Origin: Prochlorococcus sp. AG-347-M15
Lineage (GTDB): Bacteria > Cyanobacteriota > Cyanobacteriia > PCC-6307 > Cyanobiaceae
DNA: 64,000 nt
NCBI GenBank assembly: GCA_003281185.1
Contig: QCCS01000001.1
Span: 62,001-126,000, forward strand
Reading direction: 5' to 3'
Part shown: positions 48,305 to 58,029 of the stretch, piece after piece
Numbering within the stretch: position 1 is the first letter of the stretch
Layout of the letters: every line of letters starts with the position of its first letter
Notes under the pieces: generated by a model
The model's input: only the letters and a program-made list of their open reading frames with translations
The model's database searches: none
Told to the model about the DNA's origin: nothing
Program-made: the position numbers and the translations under genes

Positions 48305-49348
48305 TTAAGTTAAAATTTCTGGCAAAAACTTACCAATTGTTGAATCATTCTTTCGCACTATCTTTCCAATCACCCAACTATCTATGTCATGATCTTTACA
48401 GATATTTAATATTACGTCCCTAAATTTTTTATCGATAATTAAACAAAATCCCACTCCAAGATTGAAAGTATTCCAAAAATCTTTTTCAGGAATCGTTCCT
48501 TTATCTTTTAGGAATTTAAATAAAATGGGTATTTCCCAAGACTTAGTGTTGATATAAGGAATAAAATCAGGAGGGATACATCTTGGTAAATTCTCTGGAA
48601 TCCCTCCACCAGTAATATGGGACATTGCTTTAATTTCTATATTTTCAGATAAGATTTGGTTAATCACATTATTATAAATTTTTGTAGGTTTTAATAACTC
48701 TTTATAAAAATTTAAGTTAGAAACTTTTTCAAATTCTTTATCTATTTGATTATTTTTTTGAATTATTTTTCTTACTAAACTAAATCCATTACTATGGATT
48801 CCATTACTTTTTAAAGCAATTATCAAGTCATTTTCAGATACTTTTTTACCATTAATAAGCTTATCTTCGTCAACTATTCCTACACAAAATCCTGCAAGAT
48901 CATACTTATCTTTTGAATAAAATCCTGGCATTTCAGCAGTTTCTCCACCAAGTAATGAACAGTTATTTTCTCCGCAGCCATGTGAAATGCCCTGAACAAC
49001 CTTCAATAATTGTTTCTTATCAAGCTTACCAGTAGCAATATAATCAAGAAAAAATAAAGGTCTTGCGCCGCTAGTAATAATATCATTCATGCACATAGCA
49101 ACTAAATCAATACCAACCTCAAAGTGAAAGTTTTTACTTTGGGCTAATTCTAATTTTGTTCCCACACCATCAGTTCCTGAAACAAGAACTGGTTTTTTAA
49201 AAATATCTATAGGAATTCTAAATAAACCTCCGAACCCACCTATACCCTCAATCACATTAGATGTATGAGTTACTTCAACTGCCTGTTTAATTTCGGAAAC
49301 AAATTCTCGCCCAGCTTCTATATCTACCCCTGATGTTTTGTAATCCAT
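48305..49348 (-). CDS. purM: Phosphoribosylformylglycinamidine cyclo-ligase
   Basis: PurM (AIR synthetase) closes the imidazole ring in purine synthesis with ATP. The 347-residue enzyme has DYKTSGVDIEAG, GIGGFGGLFRI, LVSGTDGVGTKLELAQ and the conserved CLGGETAEMPGFY-like LLGGETAEMPGFY, plus SHITGGGIPENLPR. The length is normal. Its start is 98 bases from the divergent panC-cmk. Confidence 0.94.
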   Translation of the reverse strand: MDYKTSGVDIEAGREFVSEIKQAVEVTHTSNVIEGIGGFGGLFRIPIDIFKKPVLVSGTDGVGTKLELAQSKNFHFEVGIDLVAMCMNDIITSGARPLFFLDYIATGKLDKKQLLKVVQGISHGCGENNCSLLGGETAEMPGFYSKDKYDLAGFCVGIVDEDKLINGKKVSENDLIIALKSNGIHSNGFSLVRKIIQKNNQIDKEFEKVSNLNFYKELLKPTKIYNNVINQILSENIEIKAMSHITGGGIPENLPRCIPPDFIPYINTKSWEIPILFKFLKDKGTIPEKDFWNTFNLGVGFCLIIDKKFRDVILNICKDHDIDSWVIGKIVRKNDSTIGKFLPEILT

Positions 49349-49446
49349 GAAATAAAAATGATAGACTTGCCCTATATAGATATTCCTCCGAAGATTGATT
49401 TTGTCCAGTAATTATTTATCAAATATATTTATTTTTTAAAAACAAA

Positions 49447-50979
49447 GTGAAGAAATTAATCATAAGAAAAACTGAAGAAATAGAAAATTGGAGGAGAAAT
49501 ATAAATACTGAAATCAACCTAATTCCAACAATGGGTAATCTTCATAATGGACATATTAAATTAATATCAACAGCAAAAAATGAAAATTCTAATATTAATT
49601 TAGTAAGTATTTTTATTAATCCACTTCAATTTGATAATAAGTTAGATTTAGAGAATTACCCTAAAACAATTGAAAATGATATAAAAATCTCTCTTGCAAA
49701 TGGCGCGGATGCCATCTTTATCCCAAGTACTGAGGAAATATATCCACCAAATAATAAAAATATTGAATTTCTGAAAGCTCCAATAGAATTATCTTCTGCA
49801 TTATGTGGATTAAATCGAATTGGACATTTTGATGGCGTTTGTACAGTAGTTTATAGATTACTTAATCTCATCAAGCCCAAAAATCTTTACTTAGGAGAAA
49901 AAGATTGGCAACAACTTTTAATTTTAAAAAATCTTATCCAAAGAAAGAAATTAAATGTTGCTATTAAATCTATTCCTACACAAAGAGATTTTGATGGAAT
50001 TCCTTTAAGTTCACGTAATGTTCATTTATCAAAAAACGAAAGAAAATTGATTAGGTTTTTTTCAAGTGAGTTATTAGAAGCAAAAAATAATTTTCAAAAA
50101 GAAAAAAAGATCAATTTAAAAGAAATAATTAAAAAACTATCATCAAAAAAGATTTCAATTGAATATTTAGAACATTTAGATCCTCATACACTCCAAAAAG
50201 CAAAACTTGAGGATAACATTTCGTTACTAGCTGGTGCGATAAGATGTGGAAAGACAAGATTAATTGATCACGTTTTTCTAATGAAAAGAAGGCCGATTAT
50301 TGCAATTGATGGCCCTGCAGGTTCAGGTAAAAGTACCGTAACAAAGTTAATAGCGAAGAAACTTAAACTTTTATATTTAGATACTGGAGCAATGTATAGA
50401 GCATTGAGTTGGCTAATGCTAAAAGAAAATATTGATTATAAAAAAGAAAAAAAATTACAGAATATTCTTAAAGATATATCTATTGTTTTCAAGTCGAATA
50501 CAAATTCACATCAGGATGTTTATATTAATAACTACTGTGTTACTGAAGAAATTAGGTCACAAAGGATAAGTTCCATCGTTTCTAAAATTTCCTCAATAAA
50601 TGAAGTAAGAAAATTCTTAGTAGAAGAACAAAGAAAAATTGGAAAATCAGGCGGACTTGTAGCTGAGGGAAGAGATATAGGAACTACTGTTTTTCCTCAT
50701 GCAGAACTTAAAATATTTTTAACAGCTAGCATCGATGAAAGAGCAAAAAGAAGAAAATTTGATAAAAATAGTAAAGACTCACAAGAAATAGAGCTTCATA
50801 AATTAAAAGAACTTATAAAAAAAAGAGATTTTGAAGATTCCAATAGGGAAATTTCACCTTTAGTAAAAGCGAATGACGCAATAGAAATTATTACTGATGG
50901 ATATTCAATAAATGAGGTAGTTGATAAAATTATTGATCTTTATAATGACAAGATTCCTAAAGAGACTGAGATCAAATAA
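49447..50979 (+). CDS. panC-cmk: Bifunctional pantoate ligase / cytidylate kinase
   Basis: The N-terminal half (1-276) is pantothenate synthetase, with PTMGNLHNGHIKLIS near residue 27, the FINPLQFD and NVHLSKNERK segments, and the C-terminal half (about 280-510) is CMP kinase, with the P-loop AIDGPAGSGKST near 286 and VAEGRDIGTTVFPHA. This fusion is usual in cyanobacteria. The start is GTG at 49447. It links vitamin B5/CoA synthesis with pyrimidine nucleotide supply in one polypeptide of 510 residues. Confidence 0.93.
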   Translation: MKKLIIRKTEEIENWRRNINTEINLIPTMGNLHNGHIKLISTAKNENSNINLVSIFINPLQFDNKLDLENYPKTIENDIKISLANGADAIFIPSTEEIYPPNNKNIEFLKAPIELSSALCGLNRIGHFDGVCTVVYRLLNLIKPKNLYLGEKDWQQLLILKNLIQRKKLNVAIKSIPTQRDFDGIPLSSRNVHLSKNERKLIRFFSSELLEAKNNFQKEKKINLKEIIKKLSSKKISIEYLEHLDPHTLQKAKLEDNISLLAGAIRCGKTRLIDHVFLMKRRPIIAIDGPAGSGKSTVTKLIAKKLKLLYLDTGAMYRALSWLMLKENIDYKKEKKLQNILKDISIVFKSNTNSHQDVYINNYCVTEEIRSQRISSIVSKISSINEVRKFLVEEQRKIGKSGGLVAEGRDIGTTVFPHAELKIFLTASIDERAKRRKFDKNSKDSQEIELHKLKELIKKRDFEDSNREISPLVKANDAIEIITDGYSINEVVDKIIDLYNDKIPKETEIK

Positions 50980-50981
50980 AT

Positions 50982-51455
50982 TCAAGAAATACTTTCCAAA
51001 AAACCGTTTACTGAGTCTTCTAAAATATCAAGGACATAATCGAAGCCCTCATCACCTCCAAAATATGGGTCAGGAACTTCTTGCTCATCAAAAACTGATC
51101 TAAAATCTTGTATTTTTTTAATTGATGCAAAATCAGTTGAAACTGTTCTATTTTTTAGATCTTGAATATTTCTAAAATTTGAGTCGTCCATCGCAAGAAT
51201 ATAGTTAAATACGTCAAAATCTTTGCTAGTAATTTGACGAGCCTTGCTTAAGATCTTTATATCTCTTCTTTCTGCCGCAATTCTCATCCTAGAGTCAGCT
51301 TTTTTTCCAATGTGCCAACTACCAGTTCCAGCAGAATCCACAATAAAACCTTCGGTTAATCCTTTCCTTTCAAGCAGATTTATAAAAATAGCTTCTGCTG
51401 CAGGAGACCTGCAAATATTTCCTAAACATACAAAAAGAACAGAAATTTTTTTCAT
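50982..51455 (-). CDS. Low-molecular-weight protein tyrosine phosphatase
   Basis: The 157-residue protein has the phosphate-binding loop VCLGNICRS (Cys10, Arg16) and the DP loop VPDPYFGG with the general acid Asp129. That is the LMW-PTP family, which removes phosphate from tyrosine residues or from arsenate-related substrates. In cyanobacteria its targets are mostly unknown. It ends two bases from the convergent panC-cmk stop. Confidence 0.88.
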   Translation of the reverse strand: MKKISVLFVCLGNICRSPAAEAIFINLLERKGLTEGFIVDSAGTGSWHIGKKADSRMRIAAERRDIKILSKARQITSKDFDVFNYILAMDDSNFRNIQDLKNRTVSTDFASIKKIQDFRSVFDEQEVPDPYFGGDEGFDYVLDILEDSVNGFLESIS

Positions 51456-51487
51456 ATGATTTCAAATTTCAATAAATTATAAGACTT

Positions 51488-52249
51488 TTAAGTAGTAAAT
51501 AAAACTTCTTTAATTAAAGATTCAGTAAATTCTTTACCAAACAAACTCGACAACATTGGCCTTGCTGGATCGTTATCTCTTCTATATTTCAAATAATTAT
51601 TTTGACCATTTTTTAATTCTTTTTGCAGTTCTATATTGGCTTCTTTACTTTCGAAAAGAATTTCCAAATACAAATCAAAATATTCTTTAAATGAGGTATA
51701 AAGTTGATTTGCAATTAAAAAATCACTTCTTTCTTCTTTGGGTAATTTTGACCAGATTACTCCGGGAGAGAAAAATCTAGCTACATCTGCAGACATTATT
51801 TCAGCTAATGGGAGTGATGAATGACAATGATTTTTGAGTTTTATAAGTTTTTCTAATAACTCATTATTGTATTGATTTTGTATTTTTAATGAAGGCTGAA
51901 AATCTAATACTAATAAATGACTTTTAGGAAGAGAAACAAAATCTACTCCAAAAAAGGGGACATTATAAATAGTATTAGGAATAATTAAAAAATTTAAAAC
52001 AGAATAATTTGGACTATTTATACAGACTGCTCTTGCAAATTGAATTCTTTTTTTATGCGTTACACCCCAAGTAGAGAGATTCACATTTTTTTTTGATTTT
52101 TTTGAACCATAAGTTGAATCTTTATAAGAATATTCGGAGGGTATTATTTTTTCTAAACAGTTATGCTTACTTAAATTACTAGTTAAATATTTTAAAAATT
52201 TATGCCATCTCCAATCTGACCTGTAAAAAATAGTATTTTGTATTAACAT
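51488..52249 (-). CDS. pebB: Phycoerythrobilin:ferredoxin oxidoreductase
   Basis: PebB reduces 15,16-dihydrobiliverdin to phycoerythrobilin with ferredoxin. The 253-residue protein fits the ferredoxin-dependent bilin reductase family: [38 protein letters not shown] and the C-terminal [17 protein letters not shown], the last being typical of PebB. The start ATG immediately follows the pebA stop (TGA-ATG), so the two are translationally coupled. Confidence 0.92.
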   Translation of the reverse strand: MLIQNTIFYRSDWRWHKFLKYLTSNLSKHNCLEKIIPSEYSYKDSTYGSKKSKKNVNLSTWGVTHKKRIQFARAVCINSPNYSVLNFLIIPNTIYNVPFFGVDFVSLPKSHLLVLDFQPSLKIQNQYNNELLEKLIKLKNHCHSSLPLAEIMSADVARFFSPGVIWSKLPKEERSDFLIANQLYTSFKEYFDLYLEILFESKEANIELQKELKNGQNNYLKYRRDNDPARPMLSSLFGKEFTESLIKEVLFTT

Positions 52250-52960
52250 TCAATGAATAATCTCATTATTTAATGTAAAAAGAAATTTATTGATAAATTT
52301 TCTTGTCCATTTTTCTCCAAAAAAAGATTTAAACAATTTATCTGCAGGGTCTTTTTCAAAACTGTACTTATCATATTTAATTTGATTAATCTTTATTTCT
52401 TCTGCATTTAAAAATTGATTAACAGGATTCGATTTATAAATGTTCAAATAGTTATTTACAAATGAATAGAAAATATTATTTAAATCTCTATCAAGATTTA
52501 ATTTATTACCTCTACAAATAATCACCCATGGGGAAAAATACTTTTTTGAATCATATATATTCTTCATTTTATTATTATCAAATGCAGCATATTTTTTCTT
52601 AATACTACCTAAACTTGAACAATATTTTTCAAGATACTTGCCTTCTTGAATTAAAGGTTGATAATCAAGTATTGCTAATAACTTTTGAGAAGTTCCAAAC
52701 CATAAAATATCAGCTCCTAAAATAGGCATTTCACTATCAAAATTTGGATATGCGACCGTATTAAACACTTGTAATTTTTTGCCACCATCTAATCTTGTTA
52801 TTCGCCACTTTCTATATTCGGGAGATGAAAAAAGCCAATTTTTAATAATATATTTAGAGTCTTCGTTGTGATGTTCTTTGAATTCGCTAGCTAATTGAAC
52901 TTCATGACCATTTAATTCATCAATATTGGTTTTAAGGAAATCAACTAATGAATCAAACAT
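52250..52960 (-). CDS. pebA: 15,16-dihydrobiliverdin:ferredoxin oxidoreductase
   Basis: PebA makes 15,16-dihydrobiliverdin from biliverdin, which PebB uses. The 236-residue protein has the family blocks [40 protein letters not shown], and [11 protein letters not shown], plus [15 protein letters not shown]. It lies six bases after the heme oxygenase gene and directly precedes pebB. This order, ho1-pebA-pebB, is known in picocyanobacteria. Confidence 0.92.
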   Translation of the reverse strand: MFDSLVDFLKTNIDELNGHEVQLASEFKEHHNEDSKYIIKNWLFSSPEYRKWRITRLDGGKKLQVFNTVAYPNFDSEMPILGADILWFGTSQKLLAILDYQPLIQEGKYLEKYCSSLGSIKKKYAAFDNNKMKNIYDSKKYFSPWVIICRGNKLNLDRDLNNIFYSFVNNYLNIYKSNPVNQFLNAEEIKINQIKYDKYSFEKDPADKLFKSFFGEKWTRKFINKFLFTLNNEIIH

Positions 52961-52966
52961 AAATTA

Positions 52967-53677
52967 CTAGGTCTCAGTGCTTCCTTTCCTTACTTTTTTT
53001 GTAATGTAATTAAATACAATTTTGCCTAAAACAGCAATCAAGTTACCTTCAAGCTCCTTAAACATTTTCATATTGTATGTAAAAGCTTGATTAGCTTCAT
53101 CAATAATTTGATCAGCAGTGTTTTGATTTATTGGAAGTTGATTCAAAGTAAAGGAATATTCTTCCTTGAATTTCTTTTCATCAGCAATTAATTCAAACTC
53201 ATAAAAATTTAAACCATCATTTCCCTGCAAATTTAATGCTTTTTTTGCGATCCTTTTCAAAATTTGCCCCCCAGACAAATCTCCTATATAGCGAGTATAG
53301 TGGTGACCAACCAATAGCTCTGGCGAATTTTTTGCGACCTTTCGGATTCTTTCAACATATTCTTTTGCTGAGTGAGAAATATTAATTTCATTCTTCCAGT
53401 TTTCACCAAAATAAAATTTAAGATCTTTTACAAGAGTTTCTTTCCTGAATAATGATTTAAAACCTATAGGTTTTATTACGGGATGTTCCTCGTTGACCAG
53501 TCTTTCAATTTCTTCTTCCATCGCTTCGTAAACAAAATATAAATCACTAATTAACTTTCTATAAGATTTTTTTTCAACAACTCCTTTTAAAAAACAAGCC
53601 ACAAAGCCAGTATTTTCCGCCATAGTGTGGGATTTTTTTGTCCCTTCTCTTAATTGTCCTGCAAGAGCGACTGCCAT
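52967..53677 (-). CDS. ho1: Heme oxygenase
   Basis: Heme oxygenase opens heme to biliverdin, iron and CO with ferredoxin as reductant, feeding the bilin reductases downstream. The 236-residue product contains LREGTKKSHTMAENTGFVAC with proximal His17, the GHHYTRYIGDLSGGQIL helix and KALNLQGNDGLNFYEF. The length is typical of the cyanobacterial enzyme. It is the first gene of the pebAB operon; a hairpin lies 22 bases upstream. Confidence 0.94.
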   Translation of the reverse strand: MAVALAGQLREGTKKSHTMAENTGFVACFLKGVVEKKSYRKLISDLYFVYEAMEEEIERLVNEEHPVIKPIGFKSLFRKETLVKDLKFYFGENWKNEINISHSAKEYVERIRKVAKNSPELLVGHHYTRYIGDLSGGQILKRIAKKALNLQGNDGLNFYEFELIADEKKFKEEYSFTLNQLPINQNTADQIIDEANQAFTYNMKMFKELEGNLIAVLGKIVFNYITKKVRKGSTET

Positions 53678-53698
53678 ATATTTTGAATTATTTTGTAA

Positions 53699-53726
53699 GT
53701 GTATTTAATCTACAAGGAAAATACAC
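53699..53726. promoter_or_regulatory. Inverted repeat upstream of ho1
   Basis: GTGTATTT (53699-53706) and AAATACAC (53719-53726) form a perfect 8-base inverted repeat with a 12-base spacer. It lies between the stop of the upstream gene and the ho1 start, inside the probable ho1 leader. It could be a DNA operator or an RNA hairpin; there is no strong T-run to call it a terminator on the minus strand. Confidence 0.35.
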
Positions 53727-53733
53727 AAAACAG

Positions 53734-54165
53734 CTAATTTTTGTTACCAGCGGATGTTGTAGAGAATAGCTTATAAAGTTCTTTACAAACCAAAAAAAGG
53801 TTATCTTTTTGTTCCTTTTGTGGTAGGTGCGTGCCTGTCATTTCCCAATCACCGATGGTAGCCACTCTCCATCTCTCTGAGGGAACAATCATACCTCGCA
53901 TTATTATTCCCAACAATCTCGGAACTCTGTCATTATTATCATTTTCAATTCTTAATTGTAAGAGTATTGCCCTACATTCAATAATAGGACTCCAACCAGG
54001 GAAATGAAACGCAAAATCAATAGTATCTTGCATGGATTCATTATTTGAATTATCCCAAGGACTAAAGTTTACGCTTGCATCTGGAAAATATTTCCGAAAC
54101 AAAGCTGCAGTAGAAGCAATTTTATTAGCAATTTCAACATTACTTACATTTGAACTTGCATTCAT
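53734..54165 (-). CDS. Conserved hypothetical protein upstream of ho1
   Basis: The 143-residue product is unrecognised. It contains DASVNFSPWDNSNNES and FHFPGWSPIIECRAILLQLR, then IMRGMIVPSERWRVATIGDW and a helical C terminus. No signal peptide, membrane segment or nucleotide-binding motif is visible. Orientation and a 56-base gap suggest possible cotranscription with ho1-pebA-pebB, so a link to bilin or heme metabolism is a guess only. Confidence 0.55.
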   Translation of the reverse strand: MNASSNVSNVEIANKIASTAALFRKYFPDASVNFSPWDNSNNESMQDTIDFAFHFPGWSPIIECRAILLQLRIENDNNDRVPRLLGIIMRGMIVPSERWRVATIGDWEMTGTHLPQKEQKDNLFLVCKELYKLFSTTSAGNKN

Positions 54166-54375
54166 AAGTAGCTGAGTATTTTTTTGAAAATGACATAATT
54201 TGCTTTAACTTGCTTATTAACTACTTTTTCTTTTAATAAAGATGTTGAAATGCTGATCAATAAAGTATTCTCTATTCACATTTGAATAATAAATTTCTAG
54301 GTTTTAAAGAAAATAACTCATCGCAAATTACAATACGAAGAACTTCAATGAGTTATCTTTTATTAATTCAATGCT

Positions 54376-55800
54376 ATGCCAAAATTTGAAAAATTATCTT
54401 TACCTAATGAAGGCGAAATAATAACTTTTAATCAAGGCAAACCAAATGTTCCTAATAATCCAATTGTCCCATTTATTAGGGGTGATGGTACTGGAGTTGA
54501 TATTTGGCCTGCTACTCAAATCGTTCTTGATGCAGCGATTAAAAAAAGCTATGGAGATGAAAGAAAAATTAATTGGTTTAAAGTCTATGCAGGCGATGAA
54601 GCTTGTGAACTTTATGGAACATATAATTATCTGCCTCAAGATACTATTGAAGCAATTAAACACTTTGGTGTAGCCATCAAAGGTCCTTTAACGACTCCCA
54701 TCGGTGGAGGTATTAGATCTCTTAATGTTGCATTAAGGCAAATCTTTGATTTATATAGCTGTGTTAGACCATGCAAATATTATTCAGGAACTCCAAGCCC
54801 TCACAAAAATCCCCAAAATTTAGACGTTATTGTTTATAGAGAAAATACTGAGGATATCTACATGGGAATTGAATGGGAAGCAGAGGATAATAATTGTCTT
54901 GAGTTAATTAATCACTTAAATAACGTTGTCATACCAAAAAGTAAAAGTTTAAAAAATAGATCCATACCAAATGGATCAGGTATTGGAATAAAACCGGTGA
55001 GCAAATCTGGTAGCCAAAGGCATATTAGAAAAGCTATTGAGCATGCTAAAAGATTATCAGGAGATAAAAGGCATGTGACTCTTGTTCATAAAGGTAATAT
55101 TATGAAATATACAGAAGGTGCATTTAGAGATTGGGGCTATGAATTAGCAGTAAATGAATTCAGAGAAGATTGCATTACAGAAAGAGAAAGCTGGATTTTA
55201 GATAATATTCAGAAAAGTCCAGAAATTACAATTGAAAATAATGCTCGAAAAATTGAACCGGGTTTTGACAAGCTTACAAATAACAAAAAAGCATTCATCT
55301 GCGAAGAAATTAAAGAAGTTATTGCATCAATATCAAATTCTCACGGAGATGGAAAATGGAGAGAACTTATTCTTGTTGATGATCGTATAGCTGATAGTAT
55401 ATTTCAACAAATTCAAACTAGACCTCAAGAATATTCAATTCTTGCAACATTAAACCTTAATGGAGACTATGTTTCTGATGCAGCTGCAGCAATTGTTGGA
55501 GGCCTAGGTATGGCTCCCGGTGCAAATATTGGCGATAATGCAGCAATTTTCGAAGCTACGCACGGTACCGCTCCAAAACATGCAGGCTTAAACAAGATTA
55601 ATCCAGGCTCAGTCATTCTTAGTGGGGTAATGATGCTTGAATATTTTGGTTGGAATGAAGCAGCTAACTTAATTACTAATGGTTTAAGTAAGGCAATAGA
55701 GCAAAAAAAAGTCACCTATGATCTAGCACGCTTAATGGAACCAAAAGTAGAACCCTTATCCTGCAGCAGTTTTGCTGAAGAAATTATCTCAAATTTCTAA
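54376..55800 (+). CDS. icd: Isocitrate dehydrogenase (NADP)
   Basis: Icd converts isocitrate to 2-oxoglutarate and NADPH, supplying carbon for nitrogen assimilation. The 474-residue enzyme has FIRGDGTGVDIWPAT, the isocitrate-binding TPIGGGIRSLNVALRQ and VYRENTEDIYMGIEW blocks, and GANIGDNAAIFEATHGTAPK. The length fits cyanobacterial enzymes. It starts 210 bases from the divergent hypothetical gene and its stop is two bases from the convergent DUF1537 gene. Confidence 0.94.
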   Translation: MPKFEKLSLPNEGEIITFNQGKPNVPNNPIVPFIRGDGTGVDIWPATQIVLDAAIKKSYGDERKINWFKVYAGDEACELYGTYNYLPQDTIEAIKHFGVAIKGPLTTPIGGGIRSLNVALRQIFDLYSCVRPCKYYSGTPSPHKNPQNLDVIVYRENTEDIYMGIEWEAEDNNCLELINHLNNVVIPKSKSLKNRSIPNGSGIGIKPVSKSGSQRHIRKAIEHAKRLSGDKRHVTLVHKGNIMKYTEGAFRDWGYELAVNEFREDCITERESWILDNIQKSPEITIENNARKIEPGFDKLTNNKKAFICEEIKEVIASISNSHGDGKWRELILVDDRIADSIFQQIQTRPQEYSILATLNLNGDYVSDAAAAIVGGLGMAPGANIGDNAAIFEATHGTAPKHAGLNKINPGSVILSGVMMLEYFGWNEAANLITNGLSKAIEQKKVTYDLARLMEPKVEPLSCSSFAEEIISNF

Positions 55801-55802
55801 TT

Positions 55803-57152
55803 TTAAAAATTATTTTTATTTTCAAAAACTTTCCAAATATTTACTAGAGAATCTCTTGTGCCAATATTTCCAGGATGAGTAACAATAGGAAGTTTATCGC
55901 CATTTTTTAGGTTGTAAGTCACCACTGAAATGCCTGTTAAAATTTGTCCTTTAAGATAAACATAATCTGCTTTAAGTCCATTACTAAGAATCAAATTTGT
56001 TGTTATTCCACCTTTTGAAATCAAATATCCTATTTCATACTTCAAATCTGCGACTAATTCAGCAATAAAACAAGCAAGCAAATTATAAAAATTAAATAGT
56101 TCAGAAGAATCTAAGGACATAAATTTTCTTGAAGTAAACAAAACAGGGGTAGTGCCTTGCTCAAAAGAATATCTAATTTCTTTCAAAAATTTATTTTTCA
56201 ACAAATTCCTTCGCTTCTGATTATTATTTGATGAAGTAATTTTAAAAAATTCAAAAACATCTAATTCAATTGGATTGCAATTACTTATCTCTAATAAATT
56301 ATTCAATTGAATTGTTGAAAGTTCTACATAAGATCCAACAATTATCAGTCCTGGAAGAAAACTATTTTCTTTATTTCTTATTCTTAAATTCGAGAAAAAT
56401 GTCTCAATTCGTGGGGGGCTTTTTTTCTCAGAAATTGAACTTATAAAACTTGCTGCAGTTCGAAAAAGGAATTTTTTATGTTTAATTAATTTTTTAATTA
56501 TTAAAGAAAATTTTTTTAGTTGAGAATAATTTTCTACATCTACAATTACTTGTTTATTATTCTTCAACTTCTTTAATGTTTTAAAAACAATATTATTCTC
56601 TTCATCATTTAGCATTTCGATGTCTGACAATAAAAGATTTTGAATATCTTCAAAATTTATTTGAGATTTACTCTTTAGAAATAAAAGATTCTTGACATTA
56701 CTTGTCTCATATCCAAAAATTTTATCTGTTGCAAAAATTGTTTGACTAATAGGGGTTTTATCAACAAAATGAGATCCATTAATTGTTAATCTTTTACCCT
56801 CTATGAAAGCTGGAATATGAAAAGTAGCATCAAAAGGACCTAAGCAACTATTTATAGTACTTGGCTCTAAAAAGTTATGTCCTCGAAGAGTAGAGTCTCC
56901 TCTACTTATAAAAATAATTTCTTCTTCATAGGCTTGGGAAGCAATTACAGTCTTAAGATTTTTGCAAATTTTCTCTATTGTTAATTTCGCATCATTTTCC
57001 GAAAGTGACCTTGTATTAGCCAAAATAAAAAATAAATTAGATTTAGATTCAAAACCTTTGACTAAAGTTGAGCAGTCCCACTTAAGGAGTAATAAGCAAT
57101 CGTGAACAGTTTGAGAGCCTGTTGGATCATCATCTATAACGACAAATTTCAT
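55803..57152 (-). CDS. DUF1537 four-carbon acid sugar kinase-like protein
   Basis: The 449-residue protein opens with IDDDPTGSQTVHD, followed by RGDSTLRGHN near residue 105, IPAFIEGKRLTING, and SKGGITTNLIL plus THPGNIGTRDSLVN at the C terminus. These match the four-carbon acid sugar kinase family (DUF1537/OtnK), which phosphorylates aldonates such as threonate and erythronate. The usual pathway partners (dehydrogenase, aldolase) are not in this window. It is followed after 13 bases by the mutarotase gene on the same strand. Confidence 0.78.
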   Translation of the reverse strand: MKFVVIDDDPTGSQTVHDCLLLLKWDCSTLVKGFESKSNLFFILANTRSLSENDAKLTIEKICKNLKTVIASQAYEEEIIFISRGDSTLRGHNFLEPSTINSCLGPFDATFHIPAFIEGKRLTINGSHFVDKTPISQTIFATDKIFGYETSNVKNLLFLKSKSQINFEDIQNLLLSDIEMLNDEENNIVFKTLKKLKNNKQVIVDVENYSQLKKFSLIIKKLIKHKKFLFRTAASFISSISEKKSPPRIETFFSNLRIRNKENSFLPGLIIVGSYVELSTIQLNNLLEISNCNPIELDVFEFFKITSSNNNQKRRNLLKNKFLKEIRYSFEQGTTPVLFTSRKFMSLDSSELFNFYNLLACFIAELVADLKYEIGYLISKGGITTNLILSNGLKADYVYLKGQILTGISVVTYNLKNGDKLPIVTHPGNIGTRDSLVNIWKVFENKNNF

Positions 57153-57165
57153 AAGTATTGCATAA

Positions 57166-58020
57166 TTACTTAAGAGATTTTATTTGTATTGAAGCATTTA
57201 ACCTTTTACTATCATGTGAAGGAATCATAATGTTTCTAAATCCATCAACAAAAGAATTACGGGGACTAGTCCAAGGTTCGAGACATATCATTCTTCTTGG
57301 AGGATCACTCCAAATAACGCCTAAATCAAAAGGATATGGATGATTTAAAGTTACCTCTCTTTTAAAAATTTTATCTCGAAAAGAGCTCCTACCGGAAGTA
57401 TACATAAGCAGATCAACTCCTAAATTCATTTTGGTTAATTCATCCAAAGTATTACCGATAGTGTTTCTTTCTTGATTCTGACAATTAAGTGGATTATCAA
57501 TAAAATCTAAATTTTTGAAATCTGAAACATTAAAATAAGGATGCAAACCAAAATTTATAGGCATAGTAAAGTCCGTTTTGTTATGGATTGTAATTTCAAA
57601 TTCCAAACAGTTAATCTTTAAGGTAACTTCTATTCTTAGTTCGAAATCGAAAGGATAATATTTCTTGGTTTTTTCAGATGCAGCTAAGAATAAACATAAA
57701 AATTTTTCATTTTCATTGAATGAGTATTGCCATTGCAAATCTCTAGCGAAACCATGCTGTGGTAATTGCAAATAACCATTTCCAAATACTGAACTAGAAG
57801 TATTGAGATTTCCACATATTGGAAACAAGATCGGAATACCTCCCCTAATACTTTTTGTCTTGTCCATAAATCTTTTTTCATCGAAATAAAGTATTTCACC
57901 ACCATCCGAAACCCAATTTGTAATAACGCCTCCTCTTTCAGGACAAAATTTAATGTAGTTATTTTTATCTAGTTGAAAGACAAAAATTCCTTGGTATTTA
58001 TTAGATACTTCAAGTTTCAC
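57166..58020 (-). CDS. Aldose-1-epimerase (galactose mutarotase) family protein
   Basis: The 284-residue beta-sandwich protein has the mutarotase pattern: GGVITNWVSDGGEILYFD, RGGIPILFPICGN, QHGFARDLQW and MPINFGLHPYFN (catalytic His), with CLEPWTSPRNSF at the C terminus. D-hexose-6-phosphate epimerases of this type have similar motifs. The sugar is unknown. It sits nine bases downstream of the alpha/beta hydrolase. Confidence 0.82.
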   Translation of the reverse strand: MKLEVSNKYQGIFVFQLDKNNYIKFCPERGGVITNWVSDGGEILYFDEKRFMDKTKSIRGGIPILFPICGNLNTSSSVFGNGYLQLPQHGFARDLQWQYSFNENEKFLCLFLAASEKTKKYYPFDFELRIEVTLKINCLEFEITIHNKTDFTMPINFGLHPYFNVSDFKNLDFIDNPLNCQNQERNTIGNTLDELTKMNLGVDLLMYTSGRSSFRDKIFKREVTLNHPYPFDLGVIWSDPPRRMICLEPWTSPRNSFVDGFRNIMIPSHDSKRLNASIQIKSLK

Positions 58021-58029
58021 AATTATTAC

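Noticed and set aside
54265..54278. Possible NtcA site (GTA-N8-TCA) upstream of icd.
   Set aside because: The right half is TCA rather than TAC and the spacing to a -10 is off, although icd is a known NtcA target in other cyanobacteria.
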